NCBI GenBank assembly: GCA_009837885.1
Contig: VXSP01000046.1
Coordinates: 1-64,000, forward strand
Direction: 5' to 3'
Source: Holophagales bacterium
Lineage (GTDB): Bacteria; Acidobacteriota; Thermoanaerobaculia; Multivoradales; Multivoraceae
DNA length: 64,000 bases
Positions 55,514 to 64,000 of the stretch are shown in pieces. How positions within the stretch are numbered: the stretch's first letter is position 1; each line of letters begins with the position of its first letter. The notes under the pieces were generated by a model. The model did not search any database. It was not told the origin of the DNA and saw only the letters and a program-made list of their open reading frames with translations. The translations under genes and the position numbers were made by a program.

Positions 55514-56881
55514 ATGAGCCCGACGACGGAACAGCCGCTCCGCATCGCCTACCTGGCGGCCGGCGCCGGCGGCATGCTCTGCGGCAGTTGCATCCACGAC
55601 AACACCCTCGTCCGCGAACTCCAGCACCGCGGGCACAACGCGCTGCTGCTATCGATCTACACGCCGCTGCGGACGGACGAGGAGAACGTGAGCTACGGCC
55701 GGGTCTTCTACGGCGCGGTCAACATCTACCTGGAACAGAAACTGCCATTGTGGAGCCGGGCGCCGGCGGCTATCCGCCGCTTGCTGGACAACCCCGGATT
55801 TCTGTCGCGGGTCACCCGGTCGGCGTCGGCGACCGACGCCCGCGAACTCGGAGAACTCGCGTTGTCCATGGTGCGGGGCGAGGAGGGGCGCCAACTGGCG
55901 GAGCTTCAGAGCCTGGCGCGATGGCTCGCCAGCGAGTTCCGGCCCGATGTCGTCCACCTGACGAACTCGATGCTGGTGGGGATGGTGCACCGGCTGCGGG
56001 AGGCGCTTCCGGAGGCACTGATCGTCTGCGGCCTCCAGGGCGAGGACATCTTCCTCCAGGACCTGGACGAGCCGCACAAGTCCCTGGTGGTCGAGGAAAT
56101 GCGGAAGCGGGTGCGCGAAGTCGACGTCCTGGTGGCGCCGAACGACTACTACGCCGAGACGATGGCGGAACTGCTGGAACTTCCCCGGGCCGGCATCGAC
56201 GTCGCGCGACTGGGAATCGAACTCGAGGGGCACGACGGCCGCGAGGCGGAACCTGCGGAGTCGCCCCTGATCATCGGCTACCTGGCGCGGATGTGCCCCG
56301 AGAAGGGGTTTCATCTCGCCGCCGAGGCGTTCAAGGCGCTGAGCGACCGTCTGGGGCCGGGCCGCGTCCGTTTTCGCGCCGCTGGCTACCTGGGCGGCCG
56401 GGACCGTGCGTACTTCGAGGAACAGCGGCAACGGATCGCCGACTGGGGTCTCGAGCCGCACTTCGACTGGCTGGGAGAGGTCACCCGCGACGAGAAGATC
56501 GAGCTGCTGTGCAGCCTGCACGCCCTCGTGCTGCCGACGGTCTACCGGGAGGCCAAGGGACTGCCGGCGCTCGAGGCGATGGCGAACGGCGTGCCGGCCG
56601 TGCTGCCCGACCACGGTGCGTTTCCGGAGATGCTCGAACGGACGGGCGGCGGCACGCTGGTCCCGGCCGGTGATCCGTCGGCACTGGCAGACGCCGTCGA
56701 GCAGTTGGCCGGTGACGCGGAACGCCGGCGCCACCTGGGCCGGTCCGGCATCGCCGGCGTGCGCCGCCACTACGCGGCGGAGCTGATGGCCGCCGAAACG
56801 CTCGCCTCGTACCGGCGCGGACTGGTCCGTCGCGGAAGCGACGCCGCCGCGCCGGCGCTAGCATCGGCCGGTCATGGCTGA
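55514..56881 (+). CDS. Glycosyltransferase family 4 protein
   Basis: 455 aa from ATG 55514 (MSPTTEQPLRIAYLAAGAGG); the frame is open 14 codons earlier without a better start. GT-B fold: the N-terminal GGMLCGSCIHDNTLVRELQH with the usual 'GG...' loop, middle IIGYLARMCPEKGFHLAAEA, and the nucleotide-sugar site YREAKGLPALEAMANGVPAV (E-x7-E motif, about 352-371) followed by LPDHGAFPEMLERTGGG. Transfers a sugar from a nucleotide donor, with the acceptor unknown. Its 3' end overlaps the ABC ATPase gene by eight bases, so the exported product may be assembled here and handled by that transporter. Confidence 0.88.
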   Translation: MSPTTEQPLRIAYLAAGAGGMLCGSCIHDNTLVRELQHRGHNALLLSIYTPLRTDEENVSYGRVFYGAVNIYLEQKLPLWSRAPAAIRRLLDNPGFLSRVTRSASATDARELGELALSMVRGEEGRQLAELQSLARWLASEFRPDVVHLTNSMLVGMVHRLREALPEALIVCGLQGEDIFLQDLDEPHKSLVVEEMRKRVREVDVLVAPNDYYAETMAELLELPRAGIDVARLGIELEGHDGREAEPAESPLIIGYLARMCPEKGFHLAAEAFKALSDRLGPGRVRFRAAGYLGGRDRAYFEEQRQRIADWGLEPHFDWLGEVTRDEKIELLCSLHALVLPTVYREAKGLPALEAMANGVPAVLPDHGAFPEMLERTGGGTLVPAGDPSALADAVEQLAGDAERRRHLGRSGIAGVRRHYAAELMAAETLASYRRGLVRRGSDAAAPALASAGHG

Positions 56882-57575
56882 GGCCCTTCGCTTCGAGCAG
56901 GTCACGAAGTCCTACGGCACCGAAGCGGGCGCCGTCGAGGTGCTGCGGGGCGTCTCGTTCTCTCTCGACGCGGGGGAGGCGATGGCCGTCACCGGCCCGT
57001 CCGGCAGCGGCAAGAGCACCTTGCTGCACCTTGCCGCGACGCTCGAGACGCCGACTTCGGGCAGCATCCGGATCGGCGGCGAGGCGGCGCACGATCTGCC
57101 TGAACGCGAGCTGGCGGCGTTCAGGAGCCGGCGCGTCGGGCTGGTGTTTCAGGATCACTACCTGCTGCCGCAGTACACGATGCTGCAGAACGTCCTGTTG
57201 CCGACCGTGGCGGCCGGGAACGGAGAGAGCGACGCGGAAGGGCGCGCGCGGGCGCTGCTGGAGCGAGTCGGCCTCGGCGCCCGCGTCGATCATCGGCCGG
57301 CGCAGTTGTCGGGTGGCGAGCGGCAGCGGGCCGCGATCGTACGCGCGGTGATCAACCGGCCGAGCCTGCTTCTGTGCGACGAGCCCACCGGCAACCTGGA
57401 CGGGGAGACGGCGGGTTCGGTGGCCGACCTGCTGCTCGAGCTCCATGCCGATGAGGAGAGCGCCCTGATCGTCGTGACCCACAGCCTGGAGCTGGCCGCG
57501 AGATTGCCGCGCCGGGTGGAGTTGCGCGCCGGCCTGATCGAGGAAGTCTCGCCGGAGCAGGCGCCCGGAGGCTGA
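56874..57575 (+). CDS. ABC transporter ATP-binding protein (MacB/LolD-like)
   Basis: 233 aa. Walker A GPSGSGKSTLLHL (about 42-54), Q-loop FQDHYLLPQYTMLQN, signature LSGGERQRAAIVRAVINRPS (about 143-162), Walker B LLLCDEPTGNLD (about 163-174), and the H-loop VVTHSLEL. Sequence and length fit the MacB/LolD/FtsE class that pairs with FtsX-like permeases, and such a permease gene follows after four bases. Such systems act as mechanotransducers or extract lipoproteins rather than pumping through a channel. Confidence 0.92.
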   Translation: MAEALRFEQVTKSYGTEAGAVEVLRGVSFSLDAGEAMAVTGPSGSGKSTLLHLAATLETPTSGSIRIGGEAAHDLPERELAAFRSRRVGLVFQDHYLLPQYTMLQNVLLPTVAAGNGESDAEGRARALLERVGLGARVDHRPAQLSGGERQRAAIVRAVINRPSLLLCDEPTGNLDGETAGSVADLLLELHADEESALIVVTHSLELAARLPRRVELRAGLIEEVSPEQAPGG

Positions 57576-57579
57576 CGCG

Positions 57580-60500
57580 GTGGCTGTTGCTCGACCGTCC
57601 GGCCCCCTGCCGAGTCTCCGTCACTACTGGCGCGCGAACGTCGCCGTGGTGCTGACCGCGGCGGTGGCGACCTCCGTGCTGGCCGGCGCGCTGATGGTCG
57701 GCGACTCGGTGCGGGGAAGTCTGCGCCAGCTCACGCTCGACCGCCTGGGCGGCATCGATCACGCCCTCCTCGGCGCCGGTTTCTTCCGCGAGGAGCTTCG
57801 GGACGAACTGGCCGGCGACGCCGCCTTCACGGCCCGTTACGGTCCGGTGTCGGCCGCGATCCTGATGCAGGGCAGCGTCGTGGAACCCGAGAGCGGCCGG
57901 CGAGCCGCCCGGGTCAACGTGCAGGGGATCGACGACGGGTTCGGCTCCTTCTTCCCGGGCGCGGCGGAGCGGCTCGATTTGTCCCGGCGCGACGGTCAGC
58001 TCTTCGCGTCGCTGGCGGTCAACCGCTCGCTGGCGGAGGCCCTGGCGGTCGAGACCGGGGACTCCGTCGTGCTCTACCTCGAGCGGCCGAGCGAGGCGCC
58101 GCGGGCCAGCCTGATGGGGGAGAAGGATCCTGAGGACCAGTTGGAGAGCATGCGGCTGAGCGTGGTCTCCGTGCTCGAGGACGAGGGCCCCGGCCGCTTC
58201 CAGCTCGCGCCCCACCAGAGCCAGCCGCTGGTCGGCTACGTCCGGCTTCGCGACCTGCAGCGGGAGCTCGACCGGCGCGGTCTGGCGAACGCGTTGCTGG
58301 TAGGTGAGCTCGCGGAGGCCGGCGAACCGGAAGCCGCGGCGCTGGATCTGGAGCGGCAGATTCGCTCCCATGCCCAGGCGGCCGACTTCAGCCTGGCGTT
58401 CGCCGAGGCGGAAGATCACCTGCGAGTCACCAGTTCCCAGATCGTCTTCGGTGAGGAGCTTGCCGGGGCGGTGGAGGCCCTGGCGCGGGACCAGGGTGTT
58501 GAGGCGATCGGCGTCTCTACCTATCTCGCCAACCGGACCGCCGCCGAGAGTGGCGCCGCGGCTCCCTACTCGACGATCGCCGCGCTCGATACGGGGAGAG
58601 CCGGCGAGCTCGGCGTGTTGCGGCTGGCCGACGGTCGGCCGGCGCCGGCGCTCGGGCCGGGCGAGGTACTCGTCAACACCTTCCTGGCGGAGGACCTTGG
58701 GGTCGGTGAGGGCGACCGGCTGACGATCGACTACTTCGTCATCGGAGATCGCGAGCAGTTGGTCGAGCGCCCGGTTCAGGCGACGGTGGCGGGCGTGGTC
58801 GAGATGACGGGCTGGGCTGGCGACCGCAACCTGACGCCGGACTTTCCGGGAGTCGCCGACGCCGACAACATGAGCGACTGGGACCCTACCTTCCCGGTCG
58901 ATCTCAGCCGGATCAGGGACCAGGACGAGGCCTACTGGGATGAACACCGGGGTACCCCGAAGCTGTTCGTCTCCCTCGAGTACGGCGCCGAGCTCTGGTC
59001 CAGCCGCTTCGGTCTTCTCACCTCGTTCCGGCTGCTGCCCGCGGACGGAGACTCGCCCGGTCGACTCCGGGCCGCTCTCGAGGGAGAGGCGCCGGAACGG
59101 GTCGAGCTGCACGCGGCGGGTCTGACGGTCGAGGCGGTGAAAGCCGCGGGCCTGCGGGGCGCCACCGGCGCCACCGACTTCGGGGGCCTGTTCATCGGTT
59201 TCAGCCTGTTTCTGATCGTCTCGGCGGCGTTGCTCGTGGGCCTGTTCTTCCGTCTGGGAACGGAGAGCCGCGCCAACGAGATGGGCCTGCTGCTGGCGCT
59301 CGGCCACGGCATCAAGCGGGTCCGGCGGCGTTTCCTGCTCGAAGGCGCGTTGCTGGGCGGGGCGGGTGTCCTGCTCGGCCTTGGCGGAGCGGTGCTCTAC
59401 GCCGGCGCGATGATGGCCGCGCTCCGGACCCTGTGGCGGTCCGCCGTCGGTTCGAGTCATCTCTACCTCCACGTCGAACCGCTGACGCTGGCCCTGGGCG
59501 GCGCCGGTTCGCTCCTCGTCGTGTTCTTTGCGATCCGGGGCGCGGTCGGCCGGCTGGCGGCCGTGTCGCCCATCCGGTTGCTGCGGGGAGAGACCACCGA
59601 GCGACCGGCGGCGGTGTCAGCGCCGGGACGCAGGGCGCGCTGGACCAGGGGAATCGCCGGCGGTCTCGCCGTCGCCCTGCTCGGCGGGTCGGCTGCCGCT
59701 CCGGCGTCAGCGGCCGCCTACCTGTTCTTCTCGGGCGGCGCCTGCCTCCTGATTGCGGGCCTTGCCGGCTTCACCCTGTGGCTGCGCCGGCGGCCGGAGG
59801 CCCCTCTCCGGAGCTGGTCCTTGCGCGCCGGCTCCAGCATGGCGGCGGCCAACGCGTCGCTCAATCCGGGGCGGAGCCTGCTCTGCGCCGCCCTGGTGGC
59901 GAGCGCGTCCTTCGTCATCGTCGCCGTCGGCGCCTACGGACTCCGTTTCGGCGAGGAGACGAGGAACCTGGATTCTGGGGCCGGAGGCTTCGACCTGGTC
60001 GCGGAGTCCGATATCTCCCTTCTCGCCGACATGACGAGCGTGGAGGGACGCTACGAACTGGGCTTTGGCGAGGAGGCTTCCGATCTCGTCGGACGCGCCG
60101 AGATCGTCGCCTTCCGGACGGTGCCCGGCGACGACATCAGTTGCCTGAACCTGTTCCAGCCGGAGAGGCCGCGGCTGCTCGGCGCGCCGCCGGACTTCAT
60201 CGAGCGCGGGGGCTTTCGCTTCCAGTCGCTCGTCTCCGAGGCGGGCGAGACGTCCTGGAAACTGCTGGAACAGGACCTCGGCCCCGGCGTCGTCCCCGCG
60301 ATCGGCGATTTCAACTCCGTCATGTGGATTCTCCACTCGGGGCTCGGCCAGGGCATCGAGGTCGAGACCGAGCGTGGGGAGACGATCGAACTGCGGCTGG
60401 TCGGACTCCTGCGCAAGAGCGTGTTCCAGAGTGAGCTCGTGATTTCCGAGGCGAACCTGGCGAGGCACTTCCCGAACCGGACGGGCGCGTCCTACTTCCT

Positions 60501-61005
60501 GCTGCGAACCGAGCCGGAGGAGCAGGACCGGACGATGCAGGAACTCGAGCGGACGCTGGCCGGCTTCGGTTTCGACGCGGTCCCCACCGCCCAGCGGCTG
60601 CAGGCGTTCCAGGCGGTCGAGAACACCTACCTCGGTACGTTCCAGACCCTGGGCGGGCTCGGCCTGCTGCTCGGCACGCTGGGCCTCTCGGTGGTCCTGC
60701 TGCGGAACCTGCTGGAGCGGCGAGGCGAGCTGGCGACGATGCAGGCGATCGGTTTCTGGCGGCGCGCCCTGGCCTGGCTGGTCGTGGCTGAGAACAGCCT
60801 GCTTCTGGCGGCCGGTGTTGTGGTGGGCGCCGCGTCGGCGCTGGTCGCGGTGAGCCCGCACCTCCTCGGCGGTCACGCGCTGGTGCCGTGGCTGTCGCTC
60901 GGGCTTACCCTGCTGCTGGTGCTGGCGGCCGGCACGCTGGCAAGCCTTGCGGCGGTCAGGCGAGTCACTCGGGAGGACTTGCTCCCGGCGCTCCGCGGTT
61001 CCTAG
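57580..61005 (+). CDS. Large FtsX-like ABC permease
   Basis: 1141 aa from GTG 57580, much longer than LolC/E or MacB (about 400-650) and than typical two-module FtsX permeases (about 800). N-terminal membrane segment (NVAVVLTAAVATSVLAGALM), a very large periplasmic domain (about 45-540), a membrane block about 540-680 (FIGFSLFLIVSAALLVGLFF, FLLEGALLGGAGVLLGLGGA), another near 695-780, a second large periplasmic domain (about 800-1000), and C-terminal helices (LGGLGLLLGTLGLSVVLLRN, ENSLLLAAGVVVGAASALVA). This is a fused, DUF214-like permease. The stop codon overlaps the S9 peptidase stop on the opposite strand (CTAG). Confidence 0.88.
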   Translation: MAVARPSGPLPSLRHYWRANVAVVLTAAVATSVLAGALMVGDSVRGSLRQLTLDRLGGIDHALLGAGFFREELRDELAGDAAFTARYGPVSAAILMQGSVVEPESGRRAARVNVQGIDDGFGSFFPGAAERLDLSRRDGQLFASLAVNRSLAEALAVETGDSVVLYLERPSEAPRASLMGEKDPEDQLESMRLSVVSVLEDEGPGRFQLAPHQSQPLVGYVRLRDLQRELDRRGLANALLVGELAEAGEPEAAALDLERQIRSHAQAADFSLAFAEAEDHLRVTSSQIVFGEELAGAVEALARDQGVEAIGVSTYLANRTAAESGAAAPYSTIAALDTGRAGELGVLRLADGRPAPALGPGEVLVNTFLAEDLGVGEGDRLTIDYFVIGDREQLVERPVQATVAGVVEMTGWAGDRNLTPDFPGVADADNMSDWDPTFPVDLSRIRDQDEAYWDEHRGTPKLFVSLEYGAELWSSRFGLLTSFRLLPADGDSPGRLRAALEGEAPERVELHAAGLTVEAVKAAGLRGATGATDFGGLFIGFSLFLIVSAALLVGLFFRLGTESRANEMGLLLALGHGIKRVRRRFLLEGALLGGAGVLLGLGGAVLYAGAMMAALRTLWRSAVGSSHLYLHVEPLTLALGGAGSLLVVFFAIRGAVGRLAAVSPIRLLRGETTERPAAVSAPGRRARWTRGIAGGLAVALLGGSAAAPASAAAYLFFSGGACLLIAGLAGFTLWLRRRPEAPLRSWSLRAGSSMAAANASLNPGRSLLCAALVASASFVIVAVGAYGLRFGEETRNLDSGAGGFDLVAESDISLLADMTSVEGRYELGFGEEASDLVGRAEIVAFRTVPGDDISCLNLFQPERPRLLGAPPDFIERGGFRFQSLVSEAGETSWKLLEQDLGPGVVPAIGDFNSVMWILHSGLGQGIEVETERGETIELRLVGLLRKSVFQSELVISEANLARHFPNRTGASYFLLRTEPEEQDRTMQELERTLAGFGFDAVPTAQRLQAFQAVENTYLGTFQTLGGLGLLLGTLGLSVVLLRNLLERRGELATMQAIGFWRRALAWLVVAENSLLLAAGVVVGAASALVAVSPHLLGGHALVPWLSLGLTLLLVLAAGTLASLAAVRRVTREDLLPALRGS

Positions 61006-63506
61006 GGCTTCAGGTGGGTTTCGAACAGCTTCAGGATGCGGCGGTACTCGTCGAGCCAGCTCGACGGCTCGACGAAGCCGTGGGCTTCGGCAGGGTAGAC
61101 CGCTAGCTCCCAGTCTTCCTTGCCCAGCTCGATGAGGCGCTGGACGAGCCGCACGGAGTCCTGGAACAGGACGTTGTCGTCCAGCATCCCCGTGCAGATC
61201 AGGAGCGGCTTCTGGAGGCCCTCGGCGAACTCGATCGGCGAGCTGCGTTCGTAGGCCTCGGGATCGAGTTCCGGCGTGTTCAGGATGTTCGACGTGTAGC
61301 CGTGGTTGTAGTGGGCCCAGTCCGTCACCGGGCGAAGGGCCGCTCCCGCCGCGAACAGCTCGGGGCGGCGGAACATCGCCATGAACGTCACGAAGCCTCC
61401 GTAGGACCCGCCGTAGACGCCGATCCGTTCGCGATCGACGCCGTGCTCGGCGACCAGGTAGTCGATGCCGTCGGCGAGGTCTTCGACTTCGGGCGTGCCC
61501 ATTTGCCGGTAGATCGCGGTGCGCCAGTCCCGGCCGTAGCCGGCGGAGGCGCGGAAGTCCATGTCGAGCACCACGTAGCCGCGGCGGGCGAGCAGGGTGT
61601 GGAACATGAACTCGCGGAAGTAGGAGGACCAGCCCTGGTGGGCGTTCTGGAGGTAGCCGGCGCCGTGGACGAAGACGACCGCGGGTCGTCGAATCTCGGC
61701 GGGGCCGGGCGGCAGGTAGAGGCGGGCGTGGATCGGTGGCTCTACGTGCGAGGAGGGCACCTCGACGAAGCGTGGCCCGATCCAGTCGATCGCGAGGAAG
61801 TCCGGGGACACCGTCTCCGTCAACCGGATGGCATCGGCGCCCGGCGATGCGTCCTGGAGCCAGAGTTCGGGCGGCCGGGTGGCGGTGGAGTGGACGATCA
61901 GGAGGTGGCGATCGTCCGGCGAGAGCCGGAAGGAGTTGAGCCCACCGAGCGCGGTGACCTGCTCGATGGCGCCGGTGCCGGCTTCGGGGATCGGCGCGCG
62001 GAAGATGTCGAAGACGCCGGGATGGTTCCGGTTCGCCTCGAAGTAGAGGAAGGCGCCGTCGGCGGAGACCTGGGGGGAACGGACGACGAAGTCGCCCTCC
62101 GTGACCTGATGCCGTTCGCCGGTCGCCGTGTCCATCAGGCTGAGCTGGGAGTAGCCGGTTTCCTCGGACAGGAAGAAGACCGTGCTGTCGTCCGGCAGCC
62201 AGCCCAGATTGCGAAAGGCGTAGTTGATCCAGGCCGGCTCGGACATCCTGTGCAGGGGACGCAGTTCAGCGGTTTCGAGGTCGATGCCGGCGATCCAGCG
62301 GTCCTTGTTGTCCGTCGAGTAGACCTGCACAACGGCCCGCGATCCCTCCCGGTTGAAGGACACCGGGCCGAAGCGGACCGGCCGGGGCCCGGGCTCGTTC
62401 TCGCCGGCCTCCTCCTCGCCGGCCTCCTCGTCCTTCTGCTCTACCGACTCCGCTTCGGTATCGGCCGCGTCCTCGCCGTCGCCGGCCTGCTTCGCCGCTG
62501 CTTCCCGGGCCTTCTTCCGCTCCCGCGCCGCTTCGCGCAGGTCGGCCAGCGGATCGTCGGCAAGACCCGGCAGCACGGAGAGGTCGAGCGTCGCGGGTTC
62601 CGCGTCGCCGGCGCGCAACAGGAGCAGCGTTTCGCCGGCCGTCTCCGCCGTGCCGACTTTCATCCGGACCTCTTCGACGTCGACCATGCCGGTGGCGGTG
62701 ACGTAGTTCGGCATCCTGTCGCGGAGGCCCTCGTCGCGCTCCTTCGGACGGGTCCGCACGAGCAGGCGGTCGAGCGCTGGCGACAGGGCCGAGCCGGCCA
62801 CTTCCACCTCCTTGCCCAGGTAGTGGGGAAGGGCCGGCCGGCTGGGGTCGGCGGCCTGGCGTTCCCTGTGGACCTCCAGGTTTCGTTCCTCGCGTTCGCG
62901 TCGCTGCCGGACGATCTCGAGCAGTCGCGGCTGCTGGCGCTCCAGGTAGCCGGCCCTGAGGTCCTGTTCGGAGCGCGACTGTTGGGGATCGTCGTCCGTC
63001 CGGACGTCGAAAGGTTGCCTGAGCAGGCCGGTCTCCCGCTCCCGCACGAACCACACGCCGGCGCGGCGGAAGGCGACATCGCCGCCGGCGGTGAAGAAGG
63101 GCGTGGTCTCCGTTGTGGCGGTTCGGGTGATCTGGATCAGGCTGCCGTCACGGTCGAGGTCGCGGACGAAGACGTCGCCCGCCTTGACGAAGACCCGGCG
63201 CCGCCGTTCACGGTCCCAGTTGCCGCCCGCGGTTTCCGCGCCGGCGCGGTCGCGGTCGGAGACCAGGACCGTTTCGCGCTCATCGAGGTCGAGCCGGTAG
63301 AGATCGCGGGTCTCCTCGCCCTCCCGCTTGCGCTGGAAGTAGACGCTGTCGCCGTCGCTGCTCCAGTACGGCCCCTCCGGCTGGCGGCCCAGCCAGTCGG
63401 GATGGGCCATGATCCGCTCGAGAGTGACGTCGTCCTGCGCCCCGAGGGGAAGGACGGGCAGGAGCAGGCCCGCGGCCAGAACTACCGCGAGCGGTCGAAC
63501 GGACAA
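61002..63506 (-). CDS. S9 family (prolyl oligopeptidase-like) serine peptidase, secreted
   Basis: 834 aa from TTG 63506, four bases after the stop of the TPR gene. Signal peptide MSVRPLAVVLAAGLLLPVLP LGAQ-type. N-terminal beta-propeller (WSSDGDSVYFQRKREGEETR, FRLSPDDRHLLIVHST) with a highly charged insertion (about 330-380: RERKKAREAAAKQ and an Asp/Glu-rich run). C-terminal alpha/beta-hydrolase: RIGVYGGSYGGFVTFMAMFR (nucleophile Ser, about 700), GMLDDNVLFQDSVRL (Asp, about 778) and YPAEAHGFVEPS (His, about 810). Cleaves peptides after import or digestion in the periplasm. The DPP4/AcylAA-peptidase-like branch is likely. Confidence 0.9.
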   Translation of the reverse strand: MSVRPLAVVLAAGLLLPVLPLGAQDDVTLERIMAHPDWLGRQPEGPYWSSDGDSVYFQRKREGEETRDLYRLDLDERETVLVSDRDRAGAETAGGNWDRERRRRVFVKAGDVFVRDLDRDGSLIQITRTATTETTPFFTAGGDVAFRRAGVWFVRERETGLLRQPFDVRTDDDPQQSRSEQDLRAGYLERQQPRLLEIVRQRREREERNLEVHRERQAADPSRPALPHYLGKEVEVAGSALSPALDRLLVRTRPKERDEGLRDRMPNYVTATGMVDVEEVRMKVGTAETAGETLLLLRAGDAEPATLDLSVLPGLADDPLADLREAARERKKAREAAAKQAGDGEDAADTEAESVEQKDEEAGEEEAGENEPGPRPVRFGPVSFNREGSRAVVQVYSTDNKDRWIAGIDLETAELRPLHRMSEPAWINYAFRNLGWLPDDSTVFFLSEETGYSQLSLMDTATGERHQVTEGDFVVRSPQVSADGAFLYFEANRNHPGVFDIFRAPIPEAGTGAIEQVTALGGLNSFRLSPDDRHLLIVHSTATRPPELWLQDASPGADAIRLTETVSPDFLAIDWIGPRFVEVPSSHVEPPIHARLYLPPGPAEIRRPAVVFVHGAGYLQNAHQGWSSYFREFMFHTLLARRGYVVLDMDFRASAGYGRDWRTAIYRQMGTPEVEDLADGIDYLVAEHGVDRERIGVYGGSYGGFVTFMAMFRRPELFAAGAALRPVTDWAHYNHGYTSNILNTPELDPEAYERSSPIEFAEGLQKPLLICTGMLDDNVLFQDSVRLVQRLIELGKEDWELAVYPAEAHGFVEPSSWLDEYRRILKLFETHLKP

Positions 63507-63510
63507 ACTG

Positions 63511-64000
63511 CTACAGGGACTCGAAGTACTCGATCATCGCCTGGGCGGTGGCGGCTTCCGGATGATTGGGGGCCACCTCCAGGAACTTCCTGAACGTCTC
63601 GAGGGCCTTGTCGTTCTCCGACTGGGCGGCGTAACAGAGGCCGAGCATGTTGAGTGCTTCGGGGTGATTCGGGTTGAAGCCGATGACCTGCTCCAGCCTC
63701 GCCAGGGCCTCGGCGATGTTGCCGGCGTTGTACAGGTCGGCCGCCTCGTTGAAGAGGTTCTTGGATGCCTTCTCCGGGTCAGTGGCCTGAAGGGCCGAGA
63801 GCGCGGTCGCGGCCTTGTCGTCCATTCCCAGCGCGTTGTAGCCGGCGTAGAGGATCTGGTTCATGTTCTCCAAGTCCTCGCCCTCCGCAGCCACCTGTTC
63901 CGCGTACTCCACGGCCCGGACATGGTCGCCCCGGAAGGAGTAGATGCGGGCAAGTCCGCCCATCGCCGACGTCAGGTCCGCCTTCTTCGCCAGCGCTTCC
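63511..64000 (-). CDS. TPR-repeat protein (partial, runs off the right edge)
   Basis: At least 163 residues; the frame is open to the window edge (EALAKKADLTSAMGGLARIY upstream of the first in-window Met). TPR units are visible: ALARLEQVIGFNPNHPEALN, MLGLCYAAQSENDKALETFR, KFLEVAPNHPEAATAQAMIE. The N-terminus and any signal peptide lie outside the window. It precedes the S9 peptidase gene by four bases, so the two are coupled. The role is probably scaffolding; function not determined. Confidence 0.8.
   Translation of the reverse strand, partial: EALAKKADLTSAMGGLARIYSFRGDHVRAVEYAEQVAAEGEDLENMNQILYAGYNALGMDDKAATALSALQATDPEKASKNLFNEAADLYNAGNIAEALARLEQVIGFNPNHPEALNMLGLCYAAQSENDKALETFRKFLEVAPNHPEAATAQAMIEYFESL

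Overview
The window is high-GC bacterial chromosomal DNA, about two thirds G+C by eye. No rRNA, tRNA or CRISPR array is visible. The gene content is TonB-dependent receptors, paired acyl-CoA dehydrogenases, CaiB/BaiF CoA transferases, luciferase-like (LLM, F420-type) oxidoreductases, a sulfatase, PQQ-like beta-propellers, an S9 peptidase, and secreted proteins carrying a C-terminal domain with a 'FWFFEPGNWEVLVKVLDGC' type motif. This points to a Gram-negative heterotroph, most likely an Acidobacteriota (Thermoanaerobaculia-like) genome from an environmental or host-associated metagenome. That assignment is an inference from family content, not a marker-gene result.

Region 1 (1-13.2 kb) is an accessory islet next to prfC (peptide chain release factor 3). 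It holds a decayed second copy of the prfC tail, a truncated transposase, three tandem paralogous secreted HExxHxxGxxH metalloproteases on the minus strand, an IS-end-like cluster of 17-bp repeats, and then intact prfC. The first and third protease genes share about 1.17 kb that appears base-identical, while the middle one has diverged.

Region 2 (13.3-25.5 kb) starts with a pair of overlapping acyl-CoA dehydrogenase genes. A minus-strand block follows: a large TonB-dependent receptor with a His-rich N-terminus, translationally coupled to a secreted CHAT-fold protein that has lost both catalytic residues; a small protein followed by the tail of a HEPN-like gene; and a Cys-rich lipoprotein coupled to a second His-rich TonB receptor. 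I consider this block the best candidate for an undescribed system, possibly metal uptake. An enoyl-CoA hydratase closes the region.

Region 3 (25.5-43 kb) is metabolic: a GST-like protein, RecQ, a POT peptide transporter, an acyl-CoA synthetase, and two head-to-head LLM oxidoreductase/CoA-transferase pairs. Between the two pairs lie a sulfatase with HEAT-like repeats, a lower-GC glycoside hydrolase 5 and a PhoPQ-activated-pathogenicity-related lipoprotein. A small VOC protein and an SDR follow.

Region 4 (43-49.7 kb) is a plus-strand run of three secreted PQQ-like beta-propellers, an iron-type alcohol dehydrogenase and a HemN-like radical SAM protein. Region 5 (49.9-64 kb) has a third TonB receptor, a flavin-dependent halogenase-like monooxygenase, a DUF3311-type small protein with a sodium:solute symporter, a GT4 glycosyltransferase-ABC-FtsX operon, and a convergent TPR protein-S9 peptidase operon cut by the window edge.

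Several intergenic regions carry dispersed palindromic elements: a hairpin abutting the stop codons of two unrelated genes, a GCCGGCG-rich element at three loci, and a 34-bp inverted repeat. They probably act as terminators or are small non-autonomous repeats.
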